Shown here: positions 42,638 to 51,200 of the stretch, piece by piece
Layout of the letters: every line of letters starts with the position of its first letter
How positions within the stretch are numbered: position 1 is the stretch's first letter
Assembly (NCBI RefSeq): GCF_001440395.1
Contig: NZ_LLXZ01000176.1
Span: 3,632 to 67,141 of the forward strand
DNA length: 63,510 bases
Reading direction: 5' to 3'
Source of the DNA: Bradyrhizobium jicamae
GTDB taxonomy: Bacteria; Pseudomonadota; Alphaproteobacteria; Rhizobiales; Xanthobacteraceae
Translations under genes and position numbers: made by a program
Notes under the pieces: model-generated
What the model was told of the DNA's origin: nothing
The model's database searches: none
The model's input: the letters and a program-made list of their open reading frames with translations, nothing else

Positions 42638-44946
42638 CGCGCCGCTCCGACTTTCAGGCTCGCGGCGCCGTACGGCTTCAGATAGGCCGAGCTGCGGTAA
42701 TAGTCGTAGAACTGCAGGCGGCTGAGATCGACGCGGGTCAGCACCGTCCCCATGATCCGGTCACTGACCGGGGACAGCAGATCCATGGCATGCGACAGCA
42801 CTTCGCCGGGGGTCTGGTCCCACGCCGCTGCCACAACGATGCGATCGGCGAGCTCAGCGAGCGCGCGGCCATCGACGAGGGGCACCAGCGGCGGCGAGTC
42901 GATCACGATCAATTCGTACCGGTGGCGGAAGTAGTCGAGCACATCGACGATCCGGTCGGAGAACATCAGCTCCGTGATGTACTCGACCTGCTGGATCTTG
43001 GTTGACGGCAGCACAGACAGTCCGGTGCTGTGATCCACCAGCACGGCGTGCTCCGGCGCGGCCTGGCCGATCGCGACTTCCAGCAGTCCGGCATCGGCGC
43101 GGGGACAAAGTGCGCGGGTCACTTGCGGGTTGCGGAGGTCGCCATCGATGAGCAGCGTTCGGATGCCGAGCGTGGCCAGCGACTGCGCCAGGTTGATGGC
43201 CAGCGTGGTCTTGCCTTCGCTGTCGAGCGCGGAGGTGACCTGCACGACTTTCACCGGCTGCGAACGCATCGTCCGTTGCAGCGCCAGCCGAACGGCCCTT
43301 ATCGCTTCTGCGAAGAACGTGCCGGGCTCGTCGATCGCGTAGCGTGTCAGGGGCGGCTGCAGCGGCGCCGGCAGCAGCTTGGTGGTCTTCGGATCATAGC
43401 GGCCGAGTTCCTTTCGTCCGCGCCGGGCGAGACCAGCGAGCTCGCGCGAGCCGATCAAGGGGACCGCGGCGAGGGCCGGCACGCCCGCAATGGCTTCGGC
43501 CCGTTCGAGTGTTTTCACACGATCGTCGAGATAGTCGGCAAGGAACGCCAGCACGCTGCCGGCGCCGAGGCCGAGCATGATGGCGAGGCCGAGGATCAGC
43601 ATTGTCTTGGGCGACGATGGCCTGATCGGAATGCTGGCCTTGGTCACGATCCGCGAATCCGGCATCTCCAGGCTCTCTTGCGCGGTCGTCTCCTTGGAGC
43701 GTGCGAGATAGGACTCATACTGCGTGCGGTTGGCCTCGGCCTCGCGCTGCAGCTCGCGCAAGCGCACCTGGGCCTGCCCTGAGGACGTGGAGACACCCTG
43801 GAGCTGGTCGAGGCTCTGCTGCAGCGACGCTTCCCTCGAACGCGCGACGTCGTAATCGTGCTTCGTGCTCTCCAGTATTCGCTTTATTTCCTCGTTGATG
43901 AGCTTTTGCGTGTCGCGCCGCTGCGCCCGGACATTGGCGACGGAGGGATGACGCGCGCCATACTTGCTCGAGAGTTCGGCTTCGTTCTTGGCGATGTCGG
44001 CGTACTGGGTCCGCAGTTTTGTGATCATTTCCGAGGAAATCGCTGCGTTGATGCCGCCGGGGTCGCCGCCCGATTTCGCGATATCCTGGACCTGCTCGTA
44101 TTTTGCTCGCGCTTCCGCCGTTTGTGCGCGGGCGGCGATCAGCTTGCCGTTGAGGTCGGTGATCTGCTGGTCGTTGAGCGTCACGCCTTGCGACACCATC
44201 AGATTGTTGGCGGAACGAAAATCCTCGACCGCCTTTTCCGACGCGACGACTCTCGACTTCAAATCGTCGATCTGCCCATTGAGCCAGGTCGCGGCTATCC
44301 GCGTGGCGTCGTATTTGGCGCGAACCTGTTCGTCGAAATATGCGTCTGCAATCGCGTTGGCGATGGTGGCGGCCTTTTGCGGCGATCGCGAACTGACAGC
44401 GATGTCGACGAGGAAAGTGGTTCCCTGGCGCGTCACTTTCATCCGCTTCTGAAGGATATCGACCGATCGCGACTTGGCGGCTTCCTCCGGGTTGGCGCCG
44501 TCGCTCGGCCCGCTGCTGCGGAAGAGGTTCTTGATCGGATCGAGCAGGCCGGGTTTCGGCGTGAACTCCTCGTCTTCCGTCAGCTTCAGCTTGCCGACGA
44601 CGCGCGTCAGGATGGCGACCGACTGGATCAGCAGCGTCTGGCTTTCGATCGTCGCGTCGTCGGTGCCGAAGTTCGACAGCACCGACTGGTTGGTCTCGAC
44701 CACGTTGGCGCGGCGCGGATCGACCAGCACGGTCGAGGTTGCCGTATATAAAGTCGTCGCGAACAGCAGATAGACCGTTGCCAGGCCGAGCAGGGCGATC
44801 GCCGGGAACGCCACCATGCGGTAGCGGCGGCGCAGGATACGACCCATCTCGCGCAGATCGACAGTCGGATACTGCGGGCTCTCGGCCGGACGGACCGGAG
44901 GCTCGTCGGCGATCACAAAGGGCAGGTCAGAATTGCGCTGTAACAT
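42634..44946 (-). CDS. Wzc/ExoP-like polysaccharide co-polymerase with tyrosine kinase domain
   Basis: This 770-aa inner-membrane protein controls polymer length and export. The Wzz domain is N-terminal (DLREMGRILRRRYRM, first membrane segment about 43-68), then comes a long coiled-coil periplasmic region, and a second membrane segment (about 444-470) after the PxxP motif PIRPSSPKT. The cytoplasmic BY-kinase domain has Walker A ALDSEGKTT near 573-581, Walker A' LLIDGDLRNP near 598, and Walker B VIDSPPLVP near 680. A C-terminal tyrosine cluster (FYDYYRSSAYLKPY) is the likely autophosphorylation site. It overlaps the genes on both sides. Confidence 0.92.
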   Translation of the reverse strand: MLQRNSDLPFVIADEPPVRPAESPQYPTVDLREMGRILRRRYRMVAFPAIALLGLATVYLLFATTLYTATSTVLVDPRRANVVETNQSVLSNFGTDDATIESQTLLIQSVAILTRVVGKLKLTEDEEFTPKPGLLDPIKNLFRSSGPSDGANPEEAAKSRSVDILQKRMKVTRQGTTFLVDIAVSSRSPQKAATIANAIADAYFDEQVRAKYDATRIAATWLNGQIDDLKSRVVASEKAVEDFRSANNLMVSQGVTLNDQQITDLNGKLIAARAQTAEARAKYEQVQDIAKSGGDPGGINAAISSEMITKLRTQYADIAKNEAELSSKYGARHPSVANVRAQRRDTQKLINEEIKRILESTKHDYDVARSREASLQQSLDQLQGVSTSSGQAQVRLRELQREAEANRTQYESYLARSKETTAQESLEMPDSRIVTKASIPIRPSSPKTMLILGLAIMLGLGAGSVLAFLADYLDDRVKTLERAEAIAGVPALAAVPLIGSRELAGLARRGRKELGRYDPKTTKLLPAPLQPPLTRYAIDEPGTFFAEAIRAVRLALQRTMRSQPVKVVQVTSALDSEGKTTLAINLAQSLATLGIRTLLIDGDLRNPQVTRALCPRADAGLLEVAIGQAAPEHAVLVDHSTGLSVLPSTKIQQVEYITELMFSDRIVDVLDYFRHRYELIVIDSPPLVPLVDGRALAELADRIVVAAAWDQTPGEVLSHAMDLLSPVSDRIMGTVLTRVDLSRLQFYDYYRSSAYLKPYGAASLKVGAAR

Positions 44947-46354
44947 TCATTCCCACCAGGTGTTTGTCGAAGGTGAAGACCGGAACGTCGCTGTCGCGCT
45001 TGGTGTAGCGGTAGTAGGCGGAAACGGCCGCGAAACGGTTGACGAGATATTTGACGCGCGTGTCTGACGTCAGCACGTTGTCCTTGCGGAGCTGGCCGAA
45101 GAATTTGTCGTTCTCGTAACCGCCCGCGAGCGACACGATGACGTTGCGCCGCAGTTCGTAGTCGAGACCGAGCTGAACCGCATTCGCCAGCACGCCGGTG
45201 GCGCTGGTGTCGGTGGTCTGGGTGACGAGCTGTTCGGCATTGAAGTGCACGTCGAGCAGGCGCGTCGGCCGCCATGTCAGCCGCGCGCGATAGGAGGGGC
45301 CCTCGATGTTGCCGATCGACGGATCGTCGAAACGCTGCTGGACGTAACCCGCGCCGAACTCGCCGGTGACCAGATTACTTAAGCCGACAGTGATGCCGGA
45401 CAGCGCGCGATAGCCCTGCGAGTCCAGGGTGTGGCCCGGTGTTCCCCTGATGTCGCGCTGATTGCCTTCCACGCCGCCGAACCAGCCGAGCGTGGAAGAG
45501 ATCGCATAGTCGATCCGGCTGTGCAGCGAATAGACCTGTCCGTCGCGGCTATCCTGATTGATGACGGTGCCGTCTTGCGCGCGCGTCGAACCGTAGTCGT
45601 AGGAATCGGTGCGGAAGCCGACCGACGTCGTCAGCCGGTTGAATTCCTTGCGCAGCGTGACGTCGCCGGACATCAGATTGTATGGCGTCGGCGATATGGC
45701 GTTGGCAGGCGAGGTGAGCGTGCCGACGCCCTCGTTCAGATGCGCGATCTGAAAGCTGCCCAGCAGCATCGTGTCTTTCGTAATATCCAACCAGCCGTTG
45801 CCCTTCAGGCTGCCATTGGTCTGGTTCAGGCTCGAATTCTGGCTATAGTTCGTCTGCTGCGCGTCCAGCTTCAGATCGACGCCATGCCGTCCCCACAAGG
45901 AGTGCGCGCGTAGGGTCGGCTCGACCACCGCTGCGATGTCGGAACGTTGGTTGGTGTTCGAGGCAAAGACGTTGCTGTCGTAGAAAGTGCCGGCGGTTAG
46001 CGACGGGTTGAACATCCAGGAGCCGGAGCGAATGCCGACGGGTTCATAGCCGGGTTGTTGTCGCTTCTTCACCGGCATGTCCTCGGGCGGTATCTCTTCG
46101 CGGGTTTCCGGATCGGTCCTGTCCGGGAGCGATGACGGCTCAAAGATTTTCGTCGCGTTCCAGGGCGAAGCGAATTCCCCGCTGGTCCACGGAATGGCCT
46201 GTGCATTCGCCGACGAGCCAAGGCCAAGCAAGATGGCAGCCGCCGGCGCGGGCAACAGGCTGATGCGGTTCAGGTCGAGCAGGCGTATCGAACGCAATCG
46301 TTCCCCGCTTCTTCCAGACGCATTCAACGATGCAGATGCAGATTCCAGTCCCAT
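44927..46354 (-). CDS. Outer membrane beta-barrel protein of the exopolysaccharide locus
   Basis: This protein of about 475 aa has an N-terminal hydrophobic segment ending in SSANAQA (probable signal cleavage) and a long C-terminal barrel of alternating strands ending in VGMNVTAQF, with the terminal Phe of outer-membrane proteins. It resembles the BBP2-type outer-membrane partners of EPS systems and may form or line the exit route with the OPX protein. The start is uncertain; I use an ATG with AAGGGATGGG upstream, though a longer frame exists. It overlaps the Wzc-like gene by 20 bases. Confidence 0.82.
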   Translation of the reverse strand: MGLESASASLNASGRSGERLRSIRLLDLNRISLLPAPAAAILLGLGSSANAQAIPWTSGEFASPWNATKIFEPSSLPDRTDPETREEIPPEDMPVKKRQQPGYEPVGIRSGSWMFNPSLTAGTFYDSNVFASNTNQRSDIAAVVEPTLRAHSLWGRHGVDLKLDAQQTNYSQNSSLNQTNGSLKGNGWLDITKDTMLLGSFQIAHLNEGVGTLTSPANAISPTPYNLMSGDVTLRKEFNRLTTSVGFRTDSYDYGSTRAQDGTVINQDSRDGQVYSLHSRIDYAISSTLGWFGGVEGNQRDIRGTPGHTLDSQGYRALSGITVGLSNLVTGEFGAGYVQQRFDDPSIGNIEGPSYRARLTWRPTRLLDVHFNAEQLVTQTTDTSATGVLANAVQLGLDYELRRNVIVSLAGGYENDKFFGQLRKDNVLTSDTRVKYLVNRFAAVSAYYRYTKRDSDVPVFTFDKHLVGMNVTAQF

Positions 46355-46651
46355 CACCCATCCCTTGCGGGAACGCGAAGGCGGCGAACACATATTGGGC
46401 GAGGCCCATCGCTCAAATAATGATCGTCGACTGCGCATAAGAACGGCAGGCCTCATACTCGGTACGCGGGCGCAAGGTTTTGAGTTGGTGAGATGGAAGT
46501 GATGCGCACGCCTGCAACGCGTCTTGCCGGAAAAGTTTCCCCGCGCTGCAAAATTTTTCGCAATCGCAAAAAATTCTGTGATGACAGCGCAACACGAACG
46601 CTGTCATCCGCTCGTGAGCGGCATTCACCTCATCTGTAGTTTCGTGGATTG
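46355..46651. other. Intergenic region between OPX and outer-membrane protein genes
   Basis: No gene is seen. It holds the hairpin at 46580-46608, a smaller one (CCGCTC-GT-GAGCGG near 46609), and AT-rich runs (AAATTTTTCGC, GCAAAAAATTC). It may contain a promoter for the long export operon starting at the barrel gene. Confidence 0.5.
46580..46608 (-). terminator. Probable terminator after the OPX gene
   Basis: GATGACAGCG and CGCTGTCATC are perfect 10-bp arms around a 9-base loop. Reading on the minus strand, ACAGAATTTTTTGCG follows, giving a T-run six bases past the stem. It lies about 45 bases after the OPX stop codon. Confidence 0.55.
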
Positions 46652-47242
46652 CTAGAAGTAGCGCTCCGGAATTCGAATGTTGTCGCCCGGATAGACCGGA
46701 ACGGGAGCATTAAGAGGATAAGTCTCTTCTGCGCCGGCGCCTGCGCGGCGTAGAAAGACCTTGTTCTCGTTGGCGCGGTAGGTGAATCCGCCGGCGCTCG
46801 CGACGGCATCCATCACCGTCAGACCATTGCGGTAAGGATACTCGCCGCTCTTCTTCACTTCGCCGAGAATGTAATACGGGCGATACTGCGCGATCTCGAC
46901 GTTGACGCGCGGATCACGCACGATTCCTTTTGCGAGCGCGGATGCGATCGATTTTTCGAGCTGCCGCGTCGTCGCACCCGCAGCCTTGATATGGCCGGCG
47001 AGCGGAATCGAGACCTGACCGCTATTGCTGATTTCATACTCGCCGGTGATGTCAGGTTCTCCATACACCTTGAGCCTGATTCGGTCGTTCGGACCGAGAA
47101 CGTAACTGTCCGCCGACGATGACAATGCGGATGGCGACGTTTGTGCTGAAGCTTGAACCGAAAGACCGGCACTGATGCCGGCGATCGCAAGGACGAAGAG
47201 AAGGGGAAGCGTCAGGCCGGCGCTGGACGACCGTTGCTGCAT
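46652..47242 (-). CDS. Polysaccharide export (OPX/Wza-type) protein, short form
   Basis: This 196-aa exported protein has a signal sequence (about 1-33, ending SVQASAQ), a Poly_export domain (YVLGPNDRIRLKVYGEPDIT, SNSGQVSIPLAGHIKAAG) and one SLBB domain (YYILGEVKKSGEYPYRNG, TVMDAVASAGGF). It lacks the C-terminal amphipathic helix of full-length Wza, so it probably works with the separate outer-membrane barrel encoded downstream. No lipobox cysteine is seen. It is the first minus-strand export gene and may have its own transcript, ended by the hairpin at 46580. Confidence 0.9.
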   Translation of the reverse strand: MQQRSSSAGLTLPLLFVLAIAGISAGLSVQASAQTSPSALSSSADSYVLGPNDRIRLKVYGEPDITGEYEISNSGQVSIPLAGHIKAAGATTRQLEKSIASALAKGIVRDPRVNVEIAQYRPYYILGEVKKSGEYPYRNGLTVMDAVASAGGFTYRANENKVFLRRAGAGAEETYPLNAPVPVYPGDNIRIPERYF

Positions 47243-47359
47243 GGCTGCATCTCCATGAGTGCACGTAACAGCTTGCGATCATTGAGAAGCAAAAGCGGCG
47301 AAAGAATGTGAAGGCGAGAGTTCCGTCACATTTGGTGAACGAGTCACTTCGACATCATC

Positions 47360-47399
47360 GAGTGTGCAGCGATCACAAAGAGTGTGCAGCGATTACAAG
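47360..47399. repeat. Tandem 20-base direct repeat
   Basis: GAGTGTGCAGCGATCACAAA (47360-47379) is followed at once by GAGTGTGCAGCGATTACAAG (47380-47399); two positions differ. The second unit covers the stop codon of the metallophosphoesterase gene, so the gene end seems to have been locally duplicated. Confidence 0.7.
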
Positions 47400-48127
47400 A
47401 AGAGGATCGTCGATCCTTCGATCGCAACACACGTCAGAGTTCCCGTACGCCATGCAGCGGTGTCGATGTTGATTCGGTTCTGCCTGATATCCGGATGCGG
47501 CACCGGTGTATGACCGTGCACGACGAAGCGTTCGTGACTCTGTGTGGAGTCGAGGAACTCATCACGAATCCAAATCAGATCATTGGGATCCTGATGCTCG
47601 ATCGGGACACCAGGACGAATGCCGGCGTGCACGAACAAGAAATCGCCGCAACTGAACTGATCGCGCAGGCATCGCATGACCAATTCGTGTGCACGAGGAA
47701 ACGCGTCAACAAAGTGGCGATGCGGGTTGAAGGCCGTCTCATTCTCGTCGCGCAGTTCGACGCCGTATGATGCAAGCGTCTGCATTCCGCCCAATTGCAG
47801 CCAGTAGGGCAGAATCGTCGGGTCCTGCAGGAACCCTTCCATCACAGCTTCGTGGTTGCCTCGCAGACACACTGCACCATGGACAACAAGTCGCACCGCG
47901 AGCAGATCGAGCACCGTCCTGGAGTCCGATCCGCGGTCGACGTAATCGCCGAGATAGACTTCAACTGTGCGTGCGATCGGCCTGCGCCTTATATCGTCGT
48001 CGATTCGTGCGGTGATCTCGCTCAACAGATCGGCCCGGCCGTGGATGTCGCCGACCGCATAGATGCGTGTGCCGGCTGGCGCTGAAGCGGCTACGGAGCG
48101 CGAAGGTGCTGCCAATGGTCGGTGCAT
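47393..48127 (-). CDS. Calcineurin-like metallophosphoesterase (serine/threonine phosphatase type)
   Basis: This 244-aa cytoplasmic phosphatase has the PPP-family signatures GDIHGRADLL, GDYVDRGSDS and RGNHEAVM, followed by HGHTPV, giving the complete dimetal site. The short bacterial form resembles PrpA and bis(5'-nucleosyl)-tetraphosphatase-type enzymes. It lies between the two arms of the exopolysaccharide locus, on the minus strand upstream of the OPX gene. It may dephosphorylate a protein of that system or be an unrelated housekeeping phosphatase. Confidence 0.88.
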   Translation of the reverse strand: MHRPLAAPSRSVAASAPAGTRIYAVGDIHGRADLLSEITARIDDDIRRRPIARTVEVYLGDYVDRGSDSRTVLDLLAVRLVVHGAVCLRGNHEAVMEGFLQDPTILPYWLQLGGMQTLASYGVELRDENETAFNPHRHFVDAFPRAHELVMRCLRDQFSCGDFLFVHAGIRPGVPIEHQDPNDLIWIRDEFLDSTQSHERFVVHGHTPVPHPDIRQNRINIDTAAWRTGTLTCVAIEGSTILFL

Positions 48128-48190
48128 GATACAAGATGTCGATCATGGAACCAGGCGACGGTCAATCCACGACTCGGTGCGTCGATACGT

Positions 48191-48418
48191 CTAGAAGAAG
48201 ATCAGACGAACAAGAACCGCGATCGTCACCCACGCAATCATGTTCCCGATGATGATGCGGTTTCTGAGTTTGCGGTCGGGCAACAGTCTGTCGTGTTGCA
48301 CCAGCGCGCGGCTCTCCAGACGTTCGGCCATCATGGGCGCCTCCCCGGAACTGTTCCGCGAAGTGGACGGCTGGCGAATCGCTGCCGTCTCTGTTTCCTT
48401 CCGAAGCTTGGCAATCAT
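48191..48418 (-). CDS. Small tail-anchored membrane protein, hypothetical
   Basis: This protein of about 75 aa has a polar, charged N-terminal part (KLRKETETAAIRQPSTSRNSSG, about residues 5-26) and a single C-terminal hydrophobic helix (RIIIGNMIAWVTIAVLVRLIFF), so it would be tail-anchored in the inner membrane. The start is the second of two adjacent ATGs, with GAGG 6 bases upstream; a TTG slightly upstream would add four residues. No family is recognised. It lies just upstream of the phosphatase gene on the same strand. Confidence 0.6.
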   Translation of the reverse strand: MIAKLRKETETAAIRQPSTSRNSSGEAPMMAERLESRALVQHDRLLPDRKLRNRIIIGNMIAWVTIAVLVRLIFF

Positions 48419-48872
48419 CATGCGCCTCAATCACTGCCTTTCGACAGGCTGTGGCTGATCGCTTCAGCTTTCGATGAACAATCTCGTTCAAAATAACGAC
48501 GTGACGGGCATTTGTTGCCCGCGCGGTAGCGCCGAGTGTGTTCAACTATATGTCCAGAACCGGACAATGGATTTTGTTCCGTGATTTTTGATTATGCATG
48601 GCAGCGTCAAACGACGCGCAGATCATTAACCAGGCAAATCGACTCTAAGCGTCTCCGAACAAACCGGAATATCGCGTCGCACAAACTTCATTAACGAGTC
48701 AGTTCCGCACGTCTGCGAAAGCGCTTTCGCGTTCTCGCCAAATTTCGTTCAAGATTCTGGAAAGTGTTAGCGACCGCGAAGTGCGGACATTCGCTGCTGC
48801 GAAATCGTCACGCTCGTTGTCGAGCAACTCGAGATGCTCGATCACAGTTTGGTTCCAGAAGAAAGGAGACGC
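48419..48872. other. Divergent promoter region of the exopolysaccharide locus
   Basis: This stretch separates the minus-strand arm from the plus-strand arm. I see no gene. It is AT-richer than its surroundings, with a small hairpin CGGGCA-TTTGT-TGCCCG (48505-48521) and an inverted pair TGTCC-6-GGACA (48551-48566) that could be a regulator site. Promoters for the sugar transferase operon should lie here. Confidence 0.5.
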
Positions 48873-49637
48873 ATGGCCTCCATTGTGACAGCGAGCTTCG
48901 ATCGGAACAACGTTACGCCGATTCGAAGAGAGCGAACTCAGATATCGGTCCGTCCTGTCGAATTTGCCGGCGGCAGTACGCATGGCGCGTATCGAGCGCG
49001 CCGGCGTTCGCGCAAGCGAGCGCGGATCGAACCGTCGTCCTCGATCGCAAAGCGGATCTTCGATATTGCGGCAGCAAGCGGCGCATTGCTGTTCTTTGCG
49101 CCGCTGTTGATTGCGATCGCCGTGGCGATCAAGGCGACGTCGCGGGGCCCGGTGCTGTTCTTTCAGTACCGCTACGGGTATCGCAACCGTCGTTTCAAGA
49201 TCTACAAGTTCCGCACGATGCGCAACGACGCCGGCGATGTCCGCGGCGTAAAGCAGACCGTGCAGGGCGACGCGCGCGTGACGGCGGTTGGTAGAATTTT
49301 GCGAAAGACCAGCCTCGACGAAATTCCGCAACTCATCAACGTTCTCAAGGGCGATATGTCGCTGGTCGGGCCGCGGCCACATGTGCCGGGAATGCTGGCG
49401 GCTGATCTGCCTTACGAAGACCTCGTGCCCTACTATTTTCAGCGGCACACCGCGCGGCCGGGCATCACGGGGCTGGCGCAGGTCAGCGGCTGCAGGGGAA
49501 GCACGGCCGAGTTCGGGCCTGCGGTTTCGCGGATCGATTACGACCTCGATTACATCGAGCGGTGGTCGCTGCGCATGGACATCATGATCATCATCCGCAC
49601 GATCCGTAAGGAATTCCTGTCGGGAAGCGGATTCTGA
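48873..49637 (+). CDS. Undecaprenyl-phosphate sugar-1-phosphate transferase (short, ExoY-like)
   Basis: This 254-aa bacterial sugar transferase starts repeat-unit assembly by moving a sugar phosphate to undecaprenyl phosphate. It has one N-terminal membrane segment (GALLFFAPLLIAIAVAIKAT, about 65-85) and the family core PVLFFQYRYGYRNRRFKIYKFRTMR, TSLDEIPQLINVLKGDMSLVGPRPH and RPGITGLAQVSG. It lacks the multi-span N-terminal domain of WbaP-type enzymes, like ExoY. AAGGAG precedes the chosen ATG. It is the first of five plus-strand genes for precursor supply. Confidence 0.92.
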   Translation: MASIVTASFDRNNVTPIRRERTQISVRPVEFAGGSTHGAYRARRRSRKRARIEPSSSIAKRIFDIAAASGALLFFAPLLIAIAVAIKATSRGPVLFFQYRYGYRNRRFKIYKFRTMRNDAGDVRGVKQTVQGDARVTAVGRILRKTSLDEIPQLINVLKGDMSLVGPRPHVPGMLAADLPYEDLVPYYFQRHTARPGITGLAQVSGCRGSTAEFGPAVSRIDYDLDYIERWSLRMDIMIIIRTIRKEFLSGSGF

Positions 49638-49673
49638 TCATCCCTCACTCAAGAAACATCGAAGGACCATGCA

Positions 49674-51113
49674 ATGGCGACGATCGAGCGGCGCGGCCGT
49701 ATCGTACCCGTTCTCCTGTCAGGCGGCGCCGGCTCGCGGCTATGGCCGCTCTCGCGCGAAACCTACCCCAAGCAATTGCTCTCGCTGCTCGGCGAAAACA
49801 CCCTGCTGCAGCAAACGGCGTTGCGGGTCGAGGATCGCGCGCTGTTTACCGATCCGATGGTGATCGCAAACGCCGAGCATCGCTTCGCGATCGGCGAGCA
49901 GTTGCGCGCCGTCGGCGTCGATCGTCCAACCATCGTGCTGGAACCGTTCGGCAGAAACACCGCGCCCGCGGTGGCGATTGCCGCATTGCTCGCCAGCGAA
50001 TCCGATCCTGACGCTGTGATCCTGGCAATGCCGGTCGACCACTGGGTGAGTGACCACGCTGCGTTCCGCGCCGCCATCTCGACAGGCATTGCCGCCGCGC
50101 GTTACGGCCGCTTCGTCCTGTTCGGCGTTCGGCCGTCGTCGGCGGCGACCGGGTTCGGCTATATCCGGATGGGCGATGAGCTGGATGCCGCGTCCCCCAT
50201 TCGTAGCGTCGCCGGCTTTGTCGAGAAACCCGACCTGGTGACGGTCGAGCGCCTGCTGGCGTGCGACGAACATGTCTGGAACAGCGGGATATTTCTGCTG
50301 CCGGCGCGTCGGTTCATCGACGAATTGGCGCAGCGCGCGCCGGAAGTCCTGGCCGCCTGCCGTAAGGCGCTGACGGGCGCCACCCGCGACCTCGATTTTC
50401 TTCGCCTCGACGAGCGCGCCTTCGAGGCCTGCCCGGCGATCTCGATCGACTACGCGATCATGGAAAAGACCGAAAACGCGGTGGTCGTTCCCGCCACGTT
50501 CGACTGGAGCGATGTCGGCAGCTGGTCGGCGCTGTGGTCGATGGCCGATAAGGATCAATCAGGCAACGTCGTCATCGGCGACGCAGTCGTCGAGGATGCA
50601 TCGGGTTGCTATGTCCGTGGTGACGGACAACTGGTCGCGGCGCTCGGCGTCGAGGATCTCGTCATTGCCACTTCGCCTGATGTGGTGCTGGTGACCAGCC
50701 GCAAGCGCGATCAGGATGTCGGAAAACTGGTCGAGCGCCTGAAGGCAAACGGCCATCGTTCGGCGACGCAGACCCACAGCGTCCATCGTCCCTGGGGCTA
50801 CTATCAGTCGATCCACGCCGGCGAGCGGTTTCAGGTCAAGCGCATCACCGTCAATCCCGGCGCCAAGCTGTCGCTGCAGAAACATTATCACCGTGCCGAA
50901 CACTGGGTCGTGGTGAACGGCACCGCGATCGTCACGCGCGACGACGAAGAGATTCTGCTGCGCGAGAACGAGTCGATCTTCGTTCCCCTGGGATGCATGC
51001 ATCGGCTGGAGAATCCCGGAAAGGTTCCGCTCAATCTGATCGAGGTCCAGTCGGGCGCCTATCTCGGCGAGGACGACATCGTTCGCGTGCAGGATATCTA
51101 TGATCGCGTCTGA
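49674..51113 (+). CDS. manC: Mannose-1-phosphate guanylyltransferase / mannose-6-phosphate isomerase
   Basis: This 479-aa bifunctional type II enzyme makes GDP-mannose. The N-terminal nucleotidyltransferase has LLSGGAGSRLWPLSRETYPK (about 14-33), EPFGRNTAPAVA, and WNSGIFL and FDWSDVGSW in the sugar site. The C-terminal cupin (about 365-479) has RPWGYYQSI, GAKLSLQKHYHRAEHWVVV and the metal-binding His/Gln/Glu set. It lies 36 bases after the sugar-transferase gene and supplies the mannose donor for the glycosyltransferases of this locus. Confidence 0.95.
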   Translation: MATIERRGRIVPVLLSGGAGSRLWPLSRETYPKQLLSLLGENTLLQQTALRVEDRALFTDPMVIANAEHRFAIGEQLRAVGVDRPTIVLEPFGRNTAPAVAIAALLASESDPDAVILAMPVDHWVSDHAAFRAAISTGIAAARYGRFVLFGVRPSSAATGFGYIRMGDELDAASPIRSVAGFVEKPDLVTVERLLACDEHVWNSGIFLLPARRFIDELAQRAPEVLAACRKALTGATRDLDFLRLDERAFEACPAISIDYAIMEKTENAVVVPATFDWSDVGSWSALWSMADKDQSGNVVIGDAVVEDASGCYVRGDGQLVAALGVEDLVIATSPDVVLVTSRKRDQDVGKLVERLKANGHRSATQTHSVHRPWGYYQSIHAGERFQVKRITVNPGAKLSLQKHYHRAEHWVVVNGTAIVTRDDEEILLRENESIFVPLGCMHRLENPGKVPLNLIEVQSGAYLGEDDIVRVQDIYDRV

Positions 51114-51200
51114 GGCGCGGCCGGATGAGAGGCAACATCCGCATCGGGGACGGCGCGCGCCGCAGCACAGGGTATGCGCGCGACACCAAAGGAGGCGGCC

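Noticed and set aside
48546..48872. A riboswitch in the leader of the sugar transferase gene
   Set aside because: Only two small inverted pairs are visible, with no recognisable aptamer core or terminator.
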